A stretch of 64,000 nt of DNA from Candidatus Poseidoniaceae archaeon (GTDB taxonomy: Archaea; Thermoplasmatota; Poseidoniia; Poseidoniales; Poseidoniaceae), in contig CASIAW010000001.1 of assembly GCA_949372875.1 (NCBI GenBank), positions 434,001 through 498,000 on the forward strand, given 5' to 3'. Position numbers and translations under genes: made by a program. Positions 62,299 through 64,000 of this stretch are shown piece by piece (positions within the stretch are counted from its first letter, which is position 1; every line of letters starts with the position of its first letter). Below the pieces are notes generated by a model that did not search any database, was not told the DNA's origin, and saw nothing but the letters and a program-made list of their open reading frames with translations.

Positions 62299-62306
62299 CT
62301 TATAGG
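62299..62306 (-). promoter_or_regulatory. Candidate TATA element for the giant surface gene
   Basis: The minus strand reads CCTATAAGG about 52 nt before the ATG at 62248. This would put a transcript start near 62275 and a leader of roughly 25-30 nt containing GAGGTGA. The flanking BRE is not clear, so this is a pattern-based guess. Confidence 0.35.
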
Positions 62307-62399
62307 AGTTGGGGTGCGAAATGTTTGATTTCCGTGATTGAATTGAACATTTGAAACGGCTTACTGAGAAGTAGAATGGCATCTAACTGGTACATACTG

Positions 62400-62446
62400 T
62401 TTGTAAAAATTACAAAACCAGGTTGATGGAGAAAATAAATTACAAA
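62400..62446. promoter_or_regulatory. AT-rich inverted repeat with third half-site, possible operator
   Basis: TTTGTAA (62400-62406), a 3-nt AAA spacer and TTACAAA (62410-62416) form a perfect 7-bp inverted repeat. A further TTACAAA at 62440-62446 lies exactly 30 bp from the second half-site, near three helical turns. It sits about 100 bp upstream of the candidate TATA element of the giant gene. A dimeric regulator could bind here, but AT-rich spacers give such repeats by chance too. Confidence 0.35.
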
Positions 62447-62575
62447 AAAGAGAATTTCAAACCCCATCTGTAATGAAAAGAAGAAGTGTTATTCGAAGAT
62501 AATGATGGAGTCGATCCAACAACAAGCTCTGGCAAGAAGCAACGTTGAGATTTGAAGAAGAGTAAGGGGCCGAGA

Positions 62576-62593
62576 GGGCCGTCGAAACGGCCC
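62576..62593 (-). terminator. Hairpin after the partial surface gene (minus strand)
   Basis: GGGCCGT/ACGGCCC with a CGAA loop forms a stable 7-bp hairpin about 58 bp beyond the stop of the 62651-64000 gene. A second stem, TCCCTT/AAGGGA at 62607-62626, lies between. Pyrimidine-rich sequence (TTACTCTTCTTC) follows on the minus strand, consistent with transcription ending here. Confidence 0.5.
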
Positions 62594-62650
62594 CCTCAGC
62601 GGCTCTTCCCTTCGCTTAGGAAGGGATGATTGCTTCAGTTAGGGTGGAAC

Positions 62651-64000
62651 TCAGTAGTCCCAGTCCTTTCCTTCGTCGCCATCTCCTCCACGAGAGAGGA
62701 TGAAAGCGCCTGCGATGAAAGCGACGACGACAATTCCACCGATGAGACCCCATGTCCAAGTTGGGACATCGGATTCAACATCATCTCCGATAACGGTTGT
62801 TCCGTCACCAGTGTTGGTATTGTCTGAATCACGTTGGTAGTCGATGCTGTTCATTGAACCAGCAGCAACAGAGTTTCCAAGTGCGTCAACTGGCACTGCA
62901 GCAAAGTGGTAGGTGTAGGTTCCAGCAGACCATGTCGAGATATCGATATCTGCTGTTGTTCCCGTTGCATCAACGCAAGTCGTCTCTTCAATCTGTGCAG
63001 AGGTGAAAGAACCACGGTTGTAGCAAACCTTCCAAGATGCAACGTCTCCTTGATCGCCTGAAGCGGTCCAAGAGACGGTCCAAATGTTTCCTTCAGCAGC
63101 AATTGTCAAATCAGTGGCTGCGGCACCGCCGTCAACTTCACTGTCTGCGATTACTGTTCCAGAGCCGATAGGAGAACTGCATCCTACTTCGTTACAAACC
63201 GAAACGGTAACTGTGTAATCAGTTCCGTGAACAGTGTTTGCTCCAGAATAAGAATAGGAAGTGTTTCCTGCGCCGAGTCCGACTTCAAACAATGTTGTGC
63301 AGTTTACAGTTTCACAGATTGAGATGTCGATACTGTCTCCAGTAAGCATGGTTCCATCAACGTTCCAGTTGAGGAGAATTGCACCTGCTTTACCTGCAGC
63401 AGCGTTAAATCCAGTAATACTTGCTGATGGGACTTCAGCTTGTGCTAAAGAGCCGCCCATAAGGACCATGGTTCCGCTTGAGAGAACTGGAGAGTTCGCT
63501 GGGAATGTGTAGGAGAACACACTCGTGGTTGCATCTACATCTAATGCTGCGTCGCTGATCATTGTCCAAACATTGTTGTTCACATACCAAAGCGAAGTTG
63601 CACCGAGACTCTTGTCGAATTCAATAGACATTGATTGACTCAATACATCGGTCGCAGTGTAAGTTGTAGAAGGAGTGTAGTCAATAACAGCCACTGAATC
63701 ATACAAACCAGTGTATTCCGGCAGAGATTCTCCAGTCATTGCTTCACCATCAGTTGCATCAATGCTAAATTGGGCAGTACCCCAATAAAGCAAGGAATAA
63801 CTCATGAGAAGTCCGCTATCGGTGGATGTCGAGTAACTACCATCATTCCAAATCTCGAGCATGAGTTCTTGGCTTGTGTCGCCACCGTGGGCGTCATAAA
63901 CAGTTACAGACACTGGGAAATTGGTCACATATTCATCCACAATAGGGAAAGAGCAGGTAAGTTGCATGGTCGCTCGCTCGCACCCAGGGAGTGCAGTTCC
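62651..64000 (-). CDS. Surface protein with Fn3-like domains and C-terminal membrane anchor (5' end outside window)
   Basis: The frame is open to the window end, so this is the C-terminal 449 residues of a longer protein. It has a cadherin-like part (VDEYVTNFPVSVTVYDAHGG), then two Fn3-like domains (ILLNWNVDGTMLTGDS with YTVTVSVCNEVGCS; IWTVSWTASGDQGDVASW with YTYHFAAVPVDALGN). A helix near the end (WGLIGGIVVVAFIAGAFIL) is followed by SRGGDGDEGKDWDY. Most of it is outside the cell with a short acidic tail inside. It lies just upstream of the giant gene on the same strand, but a terminator-like hairpin separates them. The internal Met at 63967 is not the start. Confidence 0.8.
   Translation of the reverse strand, partial: GTALPGCERATMQLTCSFPIVDEYVTNFPVSVTVYDAHGGDTSQELMLEIWNDGSYSTSTDSGLLMSYSLLYWGTAQFSIDATDGEAMTGESLPEYTGLYDSVAVIDYTPSTTYTATDVLSQSMSIEFDKSLGATSLWYVNNNVWTMISDAALDVDATTSVFSYTFPANSPVLSSGTMVLMGGSLAQAEVPSASITGFNAAAGKAGAILLNWNVDGTMLTGDSIDISICETVNCTTLFEVGLGAGNTSYSYSGANTVHGTDYTVTVSVCNEVGCSSPIGSGTVIADSEVDGGAAATDLTIAAEGNIWTVSWTASGDQGDVASWKVCYNRGSFTSAQIEETTCVDATGTTADIDISTWSAGTYTYHFAAVPVDALGNSVAAGSMNSIDYQRDSDNTNTGDGTTVIGDDVESDVPTWTWGLIGGIVVVAFIAGAFILSRGGDGDEGKDWDY

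Larger units (their letters stand above)
62288..62650. other. Intergenic region upstream of the giant surface gene
   Basis: No credible gene lies in this stretch. It holds a candidate promoter near 62299, an AT-rich inverted repeat at 62400-62416 with a third half-site at 62440, and hairpins at 62576-62593 and 62607-62626 that belong to the 3' end of the next minus-strand gene. Confidence 0.6.

Overview
The window looks archaeal and best fits a marine, Poseidoniales-like (Marine Group II) member of the Thermoplasmatota. Archaeal information-processing genes are present: replication factor C small subunit, the DP1 subunit of DNA polymerase D, pelota, GatD, and a tRNA-Met(CAT) with an intron at 37/38. 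They sit among bacterial-type metabolic genes (formate-tetrahydrofolate ligase, panB, glutathione peroxidase, a GST) and very long secreted or membrane-anchored proteins. The lineage is inferred from gene content. I see no insertion sequence, integrase or CRISPR array.

Layout. 1-4.7 kb: a GST cut by the window edge, glutathione peroxidase, an alpha/beta hydrolase, an SDR, a membrane-anchored DNase I-fold protein and a TPR protein. 4.7-14.9 kb: a catabolic cluster with an LLM flavin monooxygenase, an asparaginase II-like protein, a 2-aminomuconate-semialdehyde dehydrogenase-type ALDH, a LON-domain protein, panB, both subunits of a 2-aminophenol 1,6-dioxygenase-like extradiol enzyme (alpha fused to a RidA/2-aminomuconate deaminase-like domain), and an amino-acid permease with a C-terminal EF-hand pair. 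15.0-26.9 kb: two tandem surface proteins (about 877 and 3054 aa). 27-35 kb: rfcS, a membrane protein, tRNA-Met, an RND protein, gatD and a biotin-dependent carboxyltransferase. 35-42 kb: a secreted protein with a degenerate hydrolase domain, an AroE-like protein, and a five-gene membrane cassette ending in NfeD and flotillin. 42-48.4 kb: fhs, pelA, a small unknown gene, tRNA-Val, a CinA/PncC-like protein, DP1 and a HAD phosphatase. 48.5-64 kb: a giant surface-protein locus on the minus strand, read as two overlapping frames that look like one roughly 4,530-codon gene, plus the C-terminal part of another surface protein running off the window.

How the genes may work together. The dioxygenase beta subunit keeps all three positions expected for iron ligands (His14, His63, Glu252) and the alpha subunit has lost all three. 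With the dehydrogenase and the fused deaminase this covers consecutive steps from an aminophenol-type ring to 2-oxo-3-hexenedioate. The flavin monooxygenase, amidohydrolase-like protein and permease may supply or prepare the substrate. Decarboxylase, hydratase and aldolase steps are not in the window.

About 46% of the window encodes surface proteins, all on the minus strand. The most unusual is the giant beta-helix protein whose C-terminus carries a transmembrane helix, an acidic linker and then a complete type IV pilin-like module.
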